The notes below the pieces were generated by a model. It did not search any database. It saw only the letters and a list, made by a program, of their open reading frames with translations, and was not told the origin of the DNA. The translations under genes and the position numbers were made by a program. A DNA stretch of 64,000 nt from Lineus longissimus (lineage: Eukaryota; Nemertea; Pilidiophora; Heteronemertea; Lineidae), in NCBI RefSeq assembly GCF_910592395.1, contig NC_088322.1:15621431-15685430 (forward strand), in the 5' to 3' direction. The first letter of the stretch is position 1; each line of letters begins with the position of its first letter. Positions 45,501 through 60,500 of this stretch are shown in pieces.

Positions 45501-48500
45501 TCATGGCCTGAATGAGCGCATTATCCTCCTTCTTACGATCAGTCTCCTCCTGGAGCTCAGCCGTCTTCAAAACTTCCGCTCGTTCTTCGTCCGTGAGATT
45601 CGCCGTAAGGTTCTGCAGACTCTTCTTCGATCGGCGTCGGTCTTTGCGGCCGCGGAGCTTCTGTTTCAAAAGGTCAGCACTTGTACGCTTCTCCATCATT
45701 TTCTTTTTGGCATCATCGATATCCTCCTTTTTGGCGCCACCTATGAAGTAAATAGGATCAACTTATGATCAGGCCAAGTCTGTGTATTCAGGGTCACTTC
45801 CTGGTCTGTCCCTTCCAGTTTCCGCTAGGGGCTCTCATTCCTCTTTGTACTTTACATTGAAAATCTCAAATTTAACCGTCTGAACTTTCAACTTTTTAAC
45901 AAATTTTCAATATTTCAAAACAAGTTGTCAGGAAATTGCACCAACTGAAGTGAAATCTGTAAAAAATGAAGTGGGTACAAAAAGTTTATCTCGATCGTAT
46001 TCTAAGAATCGTCAACTTACCGACACGGAGTGCCCTTACTCTCGCCTCCATCTCCTCATCGCTCGGCCCATCGTCACCAGACTTCGCGTTCTCAAGCTCA
46101 GCGATCATCTTCTGCTGCTGTTGTTGTAACAACAACAGATCACGATCCATCTCGTCATGACCGGCAATCTTCACCTCCGGAACGACGTCTGCTTCCAGAT
46201 TCAGCCCCTTAGCTTCATCGACATGAGTCTTGTGGAGATCCTTCTTCGCTTGGCGGCGACGGTTCAAGAGTTTCTCACGCAGCGATTCCAAAGATCGTCT
46301 CTTCTGCTTCTCCAGACCATCTGTGACCTTCTGTAGGTTTGCGGCGTATTCCAATAAGATTCTCTCCCGCTCTGAGTCAGTGTTCGCATCCTTCAACTTC
46401 GCCATCAGCTCCTTCGCCATATCTTCAGTGCAGGTTGCCTTCTTCCCCTCCACATCATTGATAACCACATTAGTCGAGTCGATTTCTTCTGTTTTCAAAT
46501 CGCTTTCCAGTTTTGCGACTTCAAATGCTTGTTTTTCAAACAACGACTTCTGCTGTTTGATGCGCTCTTCCTCCGTCAGTTCCTTGGTTGGCTCCGCAGC
46601 CTTGAAAATGTTTACGACAGGTTTGATGCCAGCGTCACTCATCTGAATCACTTCTGATTGGAGGTTGGTGGTGCGTTGCTTCAGACCGCGTTCCTTCACA
46701 ATGACCTTGGGAGCTGACACGCCCTTCACCTTCATTGGGTCGTCTATTCCTGTTGCAGCAACGGCCACATTTCCACCTGAAAGTGCCGCGAGCAGTTCTG
46801 ACGACAACACAAACGGTCCACCAGATTCCAACATTGCGATCAACTGTTTCAAGAGCGGTAGAAGTTCACGGTTAGAAGATGCAGACGTCAAGTCACCATC
46901 ACCATAGACACCAGGCAGAGTGCAATCATAGTCGCCAGCAACCATGACATCACCTGTCAGGACCCCCTTCGCCTCAGTCATCAATAACTCGTTACGCTGT
47001 CGAGCATATTCCACACCAGCTTGAGCATCGTCCATGTTTTCAGTTCGTGTCATAATCTGGTCCTGCAGATCGGCCTGCAGCCTCATTTTGGCTTGCCTGT
47101 AGCGCTGGCGGAGGGTATTCTCTTGGTCAGACGACGAACCGAGATCGATCAGTTCTTTCAGACGGTCATTGAAGTTATCCTCCTCTACGACCAGCTTGTT
47201 GAAGAATCGTCGGACAGTATCAATGAACTTTGCGTGCGATGTGAAATGAGCTTCCTCCTTTTCCAATTCATCCTTGTCACCATACGTCAGGATGGACAGT
47301 ACGTCTGCTGGAATAACAGATGCCAACTCCTCCTCTGCGTCAGACCGGCGCTGGATTTCCCGTTTCGATGCCTCCTCCAAATCGTGCTTTCGTTCCTCCA
47401 TCATTTGAAGAGCTTCCTCAACGACAGTAACCGTGACGTTATCAATGTCGTGGAGAAGTTTCTGCGACAACTCAAACTCATGTTTGGTGAGTTCTGCTTC
47501 ACGTTTATTTTGTCTGCGCCAGTAACCGCGTCTAGCGACTGCCTCTTCTTCAATCATTGACACTGCACCTAGTGGTGGACGGCGTTTTTTGTGACCTCCG
47601 GATGCCAAGGTTACTGGGACGACAGTGTTCGTGTCGGGGTTGACACGGACGCCGATGACAGGGCTCAGCTCACCTGTCATGGAATCAACAGCCTGTATAC
47701 CAATGGTGATAGGAACCAAACCTGAAGATGAAGAGTATTATTAGATTAAGTAAATACTAACCGGTACAATTAGTTTGGCTGAATTTATCAAATTCTGATT
47801 GGCCCTCCCTCCAAAAACGCTATTCCGATGTTACTCAATCTGTGCAATAATTGGCAGCAAAGAGAAAGCAGGCGAAAAACTCACCTCGACCTTCAGGGTC
47901 CTCCATGGTGCCTCCTAGTGGACGAATACGGCCTGTCAACTTTTCCTGCTCAGCACTCAAGATCGGTACATCTCGTCCAGATCCTACTGGGTCATCCATC
48001 GCTGTTCCAATCAAAATTGGCAGCAGCTGCCCGGTGCGTGCAAACTCGTACATTCCTGGTGAACCACCAGACGTCGCAAGGATGTTGGCCCGCTCAAGAC
48101 GACGGGTGATATCGTGCGCAGACTGCAGCATGTTCTTCTTCATACGGTTACGAGACTTTTCCAGTTCACGGACTGCCGTTTCAAGTAGTGTTTGCTCATG
48201 ACGTAAGCTGGCGCCACTGTCTTGACTCTCTTGGAAGGCTGCAAAAAGACGCCAACACTTTTGTGAAAATCTATTTCCTATTGATGTTGGAATAAGGCAC
48301 TGTTGCATAATTGTTGCACCCTGTGGTAATTAAAAGTAACAAATATCGCTTGTTTGCGAGTGTTAACAAGTTATCACTGGGTTTGATACTTATCAGATGT
48401 GGCAGTGATGCCTGAGCAAAGGAAGCCGTTTGCAACTCAACACTTGCTATTTGAGATTCAACAGAATGTGAAGTGATAAATGCCATTTTGGTCACAGTGA

Positions 48501-51500
48501 CCACTTCAGATGCATAGAGTAGTTATCAAGAAATGTCTCCCTACCTGATAAAGCATCCTTAAACTGGCGGAGAGCATCCAGAGTTCGCGCCTCACAAGCC
48601 ATCACACTCGCGTCAAGTAGTGCCTGAAAGCCTCCACAAGATGCAGCCACCTCTTCGTCAATAAGCGTACCACCAGACACCTTCACAGGCTTCTTGCTGA
48701 TAGGGTCGATGTACATATCGCCAGGAATTATGGGAGTATGGCTGTCTTTGTCTGAACGTGTTCCTCCTAGAGGTAGGACGTCACCTGTCCTCTTATCCAA
48801 GGTCACGGCAAGGATTGGCACGGGTTGCTTCGAAACGGGGTCGATCATCTGTGAGCCGATTTCAATGGCAATCGGAAGGCAGGTCACAGGATCAATATGG
48901 GTGCCAGAGATTGGATAGACTGTTCCTGTTTCTGGGTGAATCGTCACGGCGATGATTGGAGCATGGATACCAGTTTCTGGATCAGGGACCGGAGCACCGT
49001 ATTTCATGTCGCCGCGATGAGCCAATGCTTTCAGTTTTGTTTGAATAGCAGCACCCTCTTTGTTCGTTGGGAAGGGTACGTACGGGATCAGTGGCTCGTC
49101 ATGGCGACTAGCTTCTCCAGTCGCAGAATCTGTTGTGAAAACGAGGCGTGATGTGATCGAGTCAAATGCTACGTTTCCTTCGATGGCCATGACATGACCT
49201 GTCTGTGGGTGCAGGAAGTAGTTGTTTGGGATAGTCACGACGTTCCCGTCTCCGGTCAGCATCTTTGTACTTGGTTTAGGGGTGATCAATCCTGTCGTCT
49301 CATTATGCACCAAGAGGTCATTCGCCACGACCTCCATGTTGTCACTAATCAGGTTCTCCTTAGGTACCGCGTCTCGGTCGCCGCGGACGATCTTCCCACC
49401 AGTTCCTTGGTTGAGGACGCCCCATGTTCCAATTCGCTGAGACTCCTCGTTGACTTCACCGGACATGCGCTGTATTAGGGCACCGATGCGTCCAACGATA
49501 CCGCGGTGAAGATGCTCATCAAACTGACCATCCTTGATGATCTGTCCGCGCTGCAGTTTCTCCGAATGCTCGTTAAGCAAGCGTATCGCCTCACTCAACG
49601 ATGATTCATAGTTGACCTGGTGGTCTTCGCGACACTTCTCATCCTCGTCCATCAAGTCATGTTGACGCGTCAGCATCATCTCAAACTGCTCGCCCAGGTC
49701 GCGGCGTCTCGCCAACTCAATCTCCAGTTCTTCTAGCTTGCGTTCGTAGGCTGCAAGATCTTCTGGTGTAGCGAGGCAGGACCGTCCCTTCAGGTTGAGT
49801 TTAGCTGCCCAGAGTCCCTTCAGTGACTCCGTCTGGTTGTTAATCTTCTGGTAAAGTGACTTTACTTCTTCCTTCTGTTTTCCAAGGGTCTGGGTAACCT
49901 CGCGAGATTGTTTCGAAAGGGTGTCGTACAGCACTGGAGCACTGAATGACTCAAGGTCAACCTGCTGCTCGTAATCCCAGAATTCATCACCGCGGACCTC
50001 GACTCCAGCAGGATCCAGACCACCAGCTGGTTGGCCATCACCGTCACCGTCAGGTAGTCCAGACGCAATCGCAGCCTCATGCTCCGTACTGGCACCGATG
50101 GCTTCTAAGTTGCGATGGAATTTCTTGACAGGGTGAACAGTCGATCCTTTACTCGCATAATCATCGAAGTTGTATTTACCCGTCTGGTCGCGGTAAAACG
50201 GATGAATAAACATAGTTTTGCCCCAGCCGTACTTTCGAAACAGAACAATGGCGACGATAAATAGTATGAGCGCCACAACGAAAATTGCCGTCAGGATGAA
50301 AAGAAGCGCCCAGTCGGGTGTCTTCAAGATCTCAGAGTTGAGACTGACGGAGTTACGCACCACGTTTGTGGTCGTTTGGGGGAAGAAGGGTCCGGTCACA
50401 GAACACTGGACATTTGCAGCCATGACGGTCACATACTGAAATCAGAGGGGTCAAAGGTTAGACTAACACAAAAGCAACGAGGAGTTAACTTGAACATGAA
50501 GCCAAGTTAGTGACTTATCTTACCAGGCCCGGTCTCTACACTCACATAAAACCTTCCAAGATGTCAAGGAGCAGCCACAAAGCACTCATCTAAACTCAAC
50601 CAGCAGGGCACCAATCAGTGACTTTCCTATTCTAAAGGAGTGCTGGTACAAACAAAGAATATTTCACGAAGTAAACAAGGACGTACCATCTTCTTGTTTG
50701 AATTCGAGCTCAAATAGAAGACATATGTTCCCGCTTCAGTGAACTGGTATGCAAATAGAGTTGAACTCGATGAACTCTGAGCCATGGACTCGGCCAAGGC
50801 ACGGAAGCCACCGTAATCAAACTCGGAGTTCGTATTATACAGATTATCTCGATCGTAGATGGGATAATTTGTCGTGTCGATAGTCCACATCATCGTCTGT
50901 CCGTTCGTCAGGCAGACGGATGGATTCGTGATTCCGGCGAATGTGGTTGTGTTGGTTGCCAAGAGACGACGTCGCGTTGAGGATCCGCTTGTTGCGTTGC
51001 TTGTTACCGTGGAATTCTTAGAGTTCTCCGCCAACACGGTTGCTAGGAGTAACGGATCTGGTTCGTACGCTCCGACGAATCCGGTCGAGTCGGATGAGAG
51101 CATGAAGATGTTGGAAGACGACCCATCCATCGCACCACATTGATCGGATGATATTGCGAGTCGTGAGTTTTGGATGGATGAGAGGTCACTCAAAAGGAAG
51201 GTGTCCTGCAAGGAGAATATGAAATTGTGTTATTCTCATATTTCAGAATGAAATATCAGTTCCTATTAGTTCCTTTAACAGTTCCTTTAAGTTTGTTATT
51301 TCAGACGAAGAAGTTTCTAAAGAACCTACATAAGTATTTCCAGATGTGTCCAAGATCTTGATGTAAGGTTCATCCGGCTCCTCCGGACAGACAACCTGGA
51401 TCCTATTCTCTTGCGCCTTCCTGCACTCCAGGTTACACACTTCCTCCAGGTCTGCCGTCTTACACGTACAGATACCGAGAAGTTTGTCGTAGCCGAGGTA

Positions 51501-54500
51501 GTCTGTCGGGGTGTCGCAAACCTAGAACGAATAATTTTAGTTACTGATATATTTGTGAGCGTTCTATTTGGCAGGAATTGCTCACAACGCAATTTCGCCC
51601 TTGATCGAAAAGCCTGTTATGCATTGCGCACGAGTGGTCGAAGTACCTTTTTCATGATGACCCTCTGATAACATGGTCAGTTTGTTTACTTTTGCCTCGA
51701 CTAAAGATAAAACGAAAGATGGGATTTTGACAAGAAAAGCAAAGGTCCTGAAAGTACCTGATCTTGACAATATGTCTCCCATTCCGACGGCAGCAGGCAG
51801 CGGCCATCTTGTGTCCTGGACGTTCCCTCCTCGCACAGATCGTAGATGATCTTGACGCAATCCTCGTCCCGACTGTCCATAACCTGGAAGCCAGCACGAC
51901 AGGGGCATGTTCGATCACTCGGCTGAAACGGCGAAAGAGTACATTATATTAAAGACAAATCATTAACACCATCCTTACAATGAGATCTATGGAAGCTTTC
52001 AGAAGTAACTATCATCCTCATTTTCGGCTGTGAAAAACTACTTCCGCGATTTCTTCAAAGTTTGTTTTTTATCTAAACTTGAACCCCAAGAGGGAATCTT
52101 CAAATTCAGTAACCATGGTTAGAACTAAGATATTCTGTAAGTATTCGCGTACATTGACATAGTGCACTGATTCTGACTCTGTTATGTTCTTTTTAGGCGA
52201 ATTGCGATGAAGTCGTCAGGGGTATCCAAAAAGCGAACGAGAAGAAGAGAAGATCATGGGTATCCACTTTACCTGGAAGTCTCTGCCAGCGCCGGTGCAG
52301 ACGCACGCCGTCTGCCCAGTTGTTGGTTGTTCAGCCTCTCCGCCGCAGGGGTAGCAGCCAGTCTGTGCTAGGAGGTTATTGAACGTATCCACGGCACACG
52401 ATAGGCATTCGGTGATGTTGCCCATTGAGCTGTAGGGGTTGTAGCTGCCGATGGGGCAGGGCGTTGGGAGTGCTGAGGCTTCTGGGCAGTAGTAACCTGA
52501 GAATGAAGAATGATGATTATAGCATCGAAATTCTCCGGCTAATTTTGGCTAATAAGTTTTGAGTCGTCATTCATGTCACTAGTCATGAATAAGTGTTCAT
52601 TTTCAAGATATCTTGAGGTAATTAATGACATTTAGAGCAGATTAGGGGGTCAAATTTGGGGGTTGGTAATCACCCAACCCCAACACTTCATCGTGAATCT
52701 TTTTAAAACTTTCAACTCACCAGGTGGACAGGGGTAAGAGTTTGTTGCGTTAACTCCAAAGTTGGCACTACTGTTAGCCGACGGCAGGTCCGTAGTGGCT
52801 AAGTTCTTGCAGACAACTCCAGGGCGGCATGGCAGACACGCAGCTCGGTCCGGATGGTTACCAAAGTAGCCAGCTTGACACGGCTCGCAGGTGTCGTTAA
52901 ACCTGTGTTGAGGCGTGCTGTCGTACATCTTATAGCCGAGAGGACACTTCATCGGGACAATGGTGCCTGGGAAAGACAAGTATTGACAAGGTGTCAAGCA
53001 AATCTGTTGCAACAATTGAAAATATTCCGTCTCAAACGCTTCAATTCAAGTGCACACAAAAATGATAAATGATGATAATGTAAAGTCGATAACATTTCAA
53101 AAAGGAAACAGGACACAATCTTACACAAAATCGAATTTTCAAATCAAAATGTGTTTTGAACCAATGCACTCTTTCATCATTCAAAGGGTTGTGCATTAGA
53201 CATTCGTGTCGTTTACTCACGTTTAAAGACAAGGTAAAATAGACCTGAAGGAGATATACCATAGAACAGGTTTTACTTCAGAGTTTTAACATGTCAGTTT
53301 TTGAGAAAAACTTAATCTGATTTTACAGATTAACTGGTCATTGCACAAAAATACTGGTAAGTTTTTAAAAATATTCAAATTTATTGAAAATATTCGGAAA
53401 AAACTCACCAGCATCTGAACTGTTACATCCGTCATTGCCACCACAGTAATGACCCCTTGGGCATGGTAGTGGGTACGACGACTTCTCAGGGCAGTAGTAC
53501 CCAGGCGGGCACGGCTCCTGCGTCATGGATCGGTTACAGTAGTAGCCGGGTTGGCATATTGTTTGGTTCTGTGATCCTGGCGGACAGAAGTAGCCTTCGT
53601 CACACTGGATACCAGCGACGGTGTCGTTGGTGTCGGGGCAGTAGAAGCCAGCCGGACAGTCGAAGCAATCAGCAACGCTACCGGCAGCAATGGTGTCCCT
53701 GGAAATGAATCGGATAGTTGCAACCAAAGTTGAATGTCTTGGCCAAATGATAAGTAGATAACTTGGACCCTTAAAATTATACAAATTTCAAATCCTCAGC
53801 TCAGACAATGCCTCACCTGTATGTTCCAGCTGGGCAAGGCTCCGGTCCGTACGTCGCCTCAGTACAGTAGTACCCCGGCGGACATGGACTAATCGTCACG
53901 TTACTCATGCCCTCCATATTACACCAATATCCAGCCGTGCACGGTTTACACCACGTAATATTCTCTGCGCCTTCCAAGTCGTTGAACGTCCGTATCGGGC
54001 AAGGCTGTCGTGTCATGTTGAAAGGACAGTACCAACCAGGGTAACACATCTCGGGTACAACCGCTCCAACCGGGCAGATACGTCCGGCGGGACAGAAGTC
54101 ACATTCAGCAACAGACGAAGCGCCTTCTATATCGATTACTTTCCCAACGCTGCACGTCTGCGGTGAGATGGTTCCTTCAGGGCAGTAGTAACCTCTCGGA
54201 CAGAGGCCGCCGATGTTTGTGTCATTCAAGATGGCGGGGTTTGGTATGGGGCTTCCCTGCTTACACCAGAAGCCTGGCGCACACTTGCCGGCGATGATAC
54301 CTCCAGCGCAGTAAGACCCTGAAACACAAAAACACAGAATTTATTCACAATGTCAAAAGACACATCACATTCATTTCATTAGTTGCAAAACATGACCACT
54401 CTTGGGAAAGCTCTCAATCCACACAATGTCATAGTATCGCGTGCAATTCATTTCATCACTTAGGTAGACACGACTGTTTCTGAAATGTACACATTGAAAC

Positions 54501-57500
54501 TCCGGTCTAAGGATGAAACTTCCACCTACCTGTCACACAGGACGAGCACTGAGTGTAGGACTCGAGACCAGTAGTGTTGTCTTGGGTGTAGGTACCGTTA
54601 GGACACCTGATCGGATCAGAGGTGCCGTTTGGACAATACGAGTACGGAGGACATTCAAACGGTATGGTTGTGTTGCTCATACAGTAGAAACCAGATGGAC
54701 AAGGTTCGCAGGAGTTGGAGCCGAGGTTGGGTTGGTAGGTACCTGGAAGAATCATAAACATTGATGACTACCGATATGACAAGAATCAGTATAACCAAGA
54801 CCCCAATGGCTTTAAAGGTATAGCATTTTACAGTCAAGACTTTGACTTCCAGAAAGTCATATTCTCTGAGATCAAAGAAAAACGTCTGCTACGACTCAAC
54901 GTACCTGGTGGACAGGCAAATGGCATCGCTGTCTTATTCGGGCAGTAATGACCTTGAGGGCATAGGAAACTGCCGGGCTGGTTAGAAGAGATCTTGGCAC
55001 TCGCCGGGCAGTAGAAACGCTCCAGGCAGATTCCGGTCGGAGAGAGTAGGGCCTCGCCATCGCAGGCATAGCCAGCGGAGCATGGGAAGCAATCAGACTC
55101 GGCCTGACCTCCTAGAGCATTCCTGAGGGTGCCAGGGGGGCAGACCGTTGCATTCGTGCATCCTGGATTGAAGAATATGAGAAGTTATACATCACATTAT
55201 AATCAGAGTTATAATCTTAACCTTGACGTTTTGTGTTACCACTCATCGTCATCAAACAACATTTTAGGATTTTTAAATATTTTCGGACTTTACTTCAGCA
55301 TTATAAAACTTACCTTGCAAGCAATAGTGTCCCTTTGGACACAGACCGTTCAGACCGCTGTTTGGACCTGAGACTGTCGCACCAGATACGCACAGGTAAC
55401 CAGCGCTGCATGGACCAGCCGGGGCAGAGAGTCCCGTGTCATTACAGAAGTAGCCAGGTGAACATGGTGAGCATTCGCTTGATTCGACAAGGCCGGTGTT
55501 CGGGTTGAAGGTGCCTGGAAAAAACGACTTAGTGTGTGACTGAAATGGTTTCTTTACATTTTGGGCCAAAGGACCAAAAGCTAGTTCATTTTATCCTCAG
55601 CAAATCAAGGCCTTCTTACATGAAATGTTCAAATCGACTTCAAATATGTAAAGTATCGTTAATTAAACACATCTGTATGAAACTGATAGCAGCTAATTGC
55701 TAAGTACCTGTACTTTGCAGAGGATAGGTCAAGTTGTATATCGTAGCTGATTACTTACCCACAGGACAAGGCGTTCCAAAGTCTGCAGTAGCGTTCGGGC
55801 AATAATGCCCAGTCGGGCAAACCAGGGTAGCGTTCATACCCTCGTACGGGCAAGACTCGCCAGCAGGACACATAAGACAGGCTCCGAGACCTTGGGACGG
55901 GGCGTAGGTGCCCTTGGCGCACGGCCGCTCAATCACAGCGCCCTCTAGACAGTAGTGGCCAAGAGGACAGATGTATCCCTTGACTCCATCCGTTGGCTTG
56001 GGGAGGTTTGATCCGGCCAGGCAGATGAATCCAGCAGAGCAGGGCAAACTGTAACCTGGAACAGATACAAGGCATGGTCAGATTCCGGAAAATATTTGAG
56101 GTAGCAGACGACGTGTACTTTCAGAAGACGACAACCACTTTTAGAAGAAATAGAATTTCCCTGATGCAATCATTGGGCTAAAAATACCAAGAAGCCTCCA
56201 TTGGCAACCGAAATCTCATGAAATTCAAAAAGATCACTTTCCCTGCCACAATTCCTGCTATCGATGAGACCTGATGACCAAATCACCCATGTATACACAG
56301 TGGACAGTTATGGCTTTCAAGGATGGGTTGAATTGTTATCTAGAAGTTTATGCGAGGTTGTTGGACACACATATTCCTCATTCAAGGAGTGCACGGGACT
56401 GGTGAACGCTTGGGAAACAGGTCGATTAACACTTACGCAAAAATCACGAGAATAACGCAATTAAGGCAGTGCCAACTCATTGATGACTAGTTAGATGAGA
56501 TGTACTTGACAATGAAATGTTAAAATCAAATTTGTAGAAAACCAAGAAAAAACTAGATACTATAAAGTAGACAGTTATATGACCAATTCAAGAATTGGTG
56601 CTTTATCATATACCACTGACCAATGCTCCAATGCTGCATGCTCCAAGGCTTAAGCTGTTTATAAACTGGGCAACAGATTTAGAAACTACACCCCTCATGT
56701 CTCCAATGTGGCCAATGTTACTTTTATCTAGCAGCATTTTGACGCCATGGTCAAGCTTTTTTACCGTCATCAAATTTTGGTATATGATAAACAGAAAAAC
56801 ACCTTTGTGCTTTCTGTCTAGAAGTCACAAGCAGACAGACAAAACAAGTAGTAGCAATAAATTCATATCAGGTGCTGAAAATCAAAAAAATTAAGGAAAG
56901 GAATTGCACGACTATGTTAATGGGCATCACAACCTCCCCTACCTGTTGGGCGCGTCAGATACCATATGCCAGGCTGACCTATTAAGGGCAAAGTGATTAA
57001 AGGCAAAATATGATAGTTTAACTTTGTATCAAGTTTCTAGCTGAAACATTATTGGCTTAAGATTGACATAATGGTACAAAATACTGTGGCGGAGACAATA
57101 CATGGCTGAGAATAGGTCAAGTATGCACCGCCGGCGCCGCCCCGGCTGCCGCCTCGAGTGATAAACAAGCGTTGCCATGGCACTAATTTCTGCGGCCCGA
57201 GACAGCCATTCTTCAGCACAGCGGTCTCTCGATTGGAGGGTGGAGTCACGATAGCTGGCACCTGTTCGCTGGGTCATTGCAGTTCGGGCGGGCTGCCTGG
57301 AAGGGAAGGCCTCGTTGGCGCCCGGGTTACTTTAGTAGTATATATCTCGGGCGGTGAAATATTGTAGTATGGGTTGAAATTGGATTCGTCGTTCAGGATT
57401 ATAGGCCGAAATTGCAGTGCAGGATAGAGAATCAGGGGAGCTATCAATTCATTCACGATCATTCCGTGACATCACAGGTACGTAAATTCCACCTTTCGCC

Positions 57501-60500
57501 TGCTTCTGCTTGCGCCTGCTCCTGCTTATGAATTCTGACACTTAATGCGCATAACAATTGATAAAAATAAATTTTCGTACACGAAAACAGCCCTTTTCTC
57601 CTCGATATTTACGGCCGCAAAACGCTGAAATCCCATCTCAGAGTATCTAGAGTTTCAAAAAGTTCGGGAGGGGGCGGCACGTACTGGCCTGCGTACAAAG
57701 CAGACATCTTCAAATGATGTAAACAACACCTACCATTGGCTGAAGCATCAGGCGTGCAGTAATTCCCTGGCTTACAAAGCTCGCAGTCGCTGATGTTCCT
57801 GTTGCCGAGGCCGTATGTCATGGTGCCATCTGGGCATGCAACAGGCATGTAACTACCCTCTGGACAGTAGCTACCGGCCGGGCAGATAGAGTTTGTCGGG
57901 TTGGGTTCGGTGTTGCTGCCATTGCAATAATATCTGGAAAGAAGAGGCAGACATAGTTTTTTAGGTTCTTTCGCATTTGCAGGATTGACCAAATCAACTT
58001 GCGTATATCAGCCTTGGGCCTCAGATGCGCTTCAACCTACAACATCCTTTTAAGTCAAAAGCAGATAAACTTTCTTACCCAGCATAACAGAATCCTTCTG
58101 GCACGGACAGTCCTGTCGTCTGGCAATAATACTTGGGCAGACAATCCTGGCAGTCGCTAGCCTCCACTTGGTGTGTCTTGTTACTGAATGTACCAGTCGG
58201 GCACGGGAACTCATTGGCACGGGTGGTACCGTTCGGGCAGTAGTGCCCGGTCGGACAGAAGTTGTTGGTGAGATTTCCGACGGGGTTGATCGTGCTGTCA
58301 CAGTAGTAACCTTCCGGGCACGACTTGCAACTGTCCTGTCCAACCTCATCCTGGTACTCGCCGCTCGGACATCTTGTGGGTGTGGCAGTAGCAACGAGAC
58401 AGAAGTGGCCAATCGGGCAGAGATAGTCGTAAGGCGTTGGTGTGGTTTGGCCCGGTGGGCAATAATAACCTGGCTGACAGACGCCAGACACCGCACTCTC
58501 CCCAGATCCGTTGCAATACGATCCTGCATCACATGGCGTACACTCTCCCTCCGATATCAATCCTGACCGATAACCGTACGTTCCGTTCCTACACGGGTCA
58601 GGCAAGTCGCTACCGGCGACGCAATAGTGACCGAGCGGACAGATGACTTGGCGTGGATGGATAGACGCAGCAGGACAGTAGTAGCCAGCATCACAATCAG
58701 CAACTGGAACAGCGAGGCCTGTTTTGTTGCAGTATTTCCCAGGAGTGCAGTCGATGGGTTCCACGGAGCCTAGCGGGCAGAATGTTCCAATGTCGCATTC
58801 TCCGCCGGTGGTGTTATCAGATGGCTGAAAAATTAAAAGGATCATCAGTAAATGCAGAGTGAGAGAGTTGAAGTCAAATGCAGGCTTTGCATTCCGGAGA
58901 CAAACACAGATTGATTCTAGTTTTAAAGATGAGAAACGAGATACGAGACAACGTTAAAGTTGATCACATTTCAGTGTTCAAAAAAAAGTGTACCAAAACG
59001 ATAGATGAAACATCTAATGCTTACCCTAGCAGCACTAGCACTGAGAGTACAGTACCATCCAGCATCGCAATGTGCGGTCGGCTCCTGGTTACCATAACCG
59101 GCGCAATAACTTCCTGGCGTACACGGCAGACAGGAGGCATTGCTCTTCTGCAATGTTGCATTATTGAACGTTCCGGGCAGGCACGGCGTATGGTATGGAT
59201 CAGGTGTCTCCAACTCACAATAATACCCGGACGGGCACGGGAAGATGGAGTAGTCTGAGGTGTTCTGGTAGCAATAGTATCCTTCCGGACAACTCGTGCA
59301 GGTATCTTGGTTTTCCTGACTCTGGTACTTCCCTGCAGGGCACGGCAGCGGGTACGTGGTGCCAGCAGGGCAGTAGTGCCCCGTTGGACAAACATGGCCG
59401 ACGATTGGATGGACAGTGCCAACAGGACACTGCGAGTTGTTTAGCATGACTGGATTTCGACGGTCCGCACCAGAGACACAATAGTATCCAGGTAGACAGA
59501 GACCTGTTGGTGAGGTCAGATTGGTGCCTGAAAAAGAGTTTCATTGGGAGTAAGACGGCACCTAGCCCGAGCATTGACAGTTGGCTTTAAACACAAACAG
59601 ATTTCATTGTGGTCTTATCACGACCACAAAACACACCAAGCACTTCATATATTCAAGGTTAAGTCACCTTCTTGCTTCTGTTAACGCGATGACTTGAGCT
59701 GTACCTGTCAGCCTCCGGCTCCAAATTTGGTTTGGTGGTCCAGATCCTCTTCCCAAGATCATGCACTGGAGATCAAAATTACACAATTTTTGAGACTAAG
59801 CCTCATGGTAAATAACTAGAAGGGGGATTGAACTCACCTTGGCAGTACCTGCCACCATCACACGGAGTACACTCTTCCGCAGACGCCAACCCAGTCACGT
59901 TGCTATAGGAACCAGCTGGACATGACTTCCAGTCGTAACCGGTTCCATTTGGACAAAAGAATCCTTCCGGACAAGTTATAAATGTCGTGGAGACTACACT
60001 AGCAATCACGAGATCTGGCACACAGTAGTATCCTTCTGGACAGACTTGGCAGACGCTCTGGCCGGTTGCCAAGGTATAAGCTCCGGCATTGCAAGGCTGT
60101 GGAGAGGCAGATTGGATCGGGCAGTGCTTGCCGATCGGGCAGACAACTTGTTTTGCAAGATCAGAGCCAAGTGGACAGTAGAAACCTAGAACAAAAGGGA
60201 TAAGGGTATGAGTAACAGTTTCAAACAAGGTGCTAATGGTGATGGGAATGGCCGTGAGCCTGGTGCAGTACACAAGGTATGTGAGGTATATTTTGGTCAA
60301 GTTCATTCCAGTCAGGTCCAGTTCGAGTTTTGGGCCAGTCTAAGAATGGTCTTCGATGACTTTACATACCTGCAGCACAAGGTCCAGTTGGTGCAATCAA
60401 ACCACTATCCTTACAGTACATGCCAGGTGTACACAGCTCGCACTCCCCAGCAGACGACAACCCAGTGGTATTGGAGAATGTTCCATTGGGGCACGCGATG

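Noticed and set aside
46030-47560. Long plus-strand frames opposite the tail exons of the giant gene
   Set aside because: They are antisense shadows of highly charged coding sequence; the minus frame is supported by splice phases and domain continuity.
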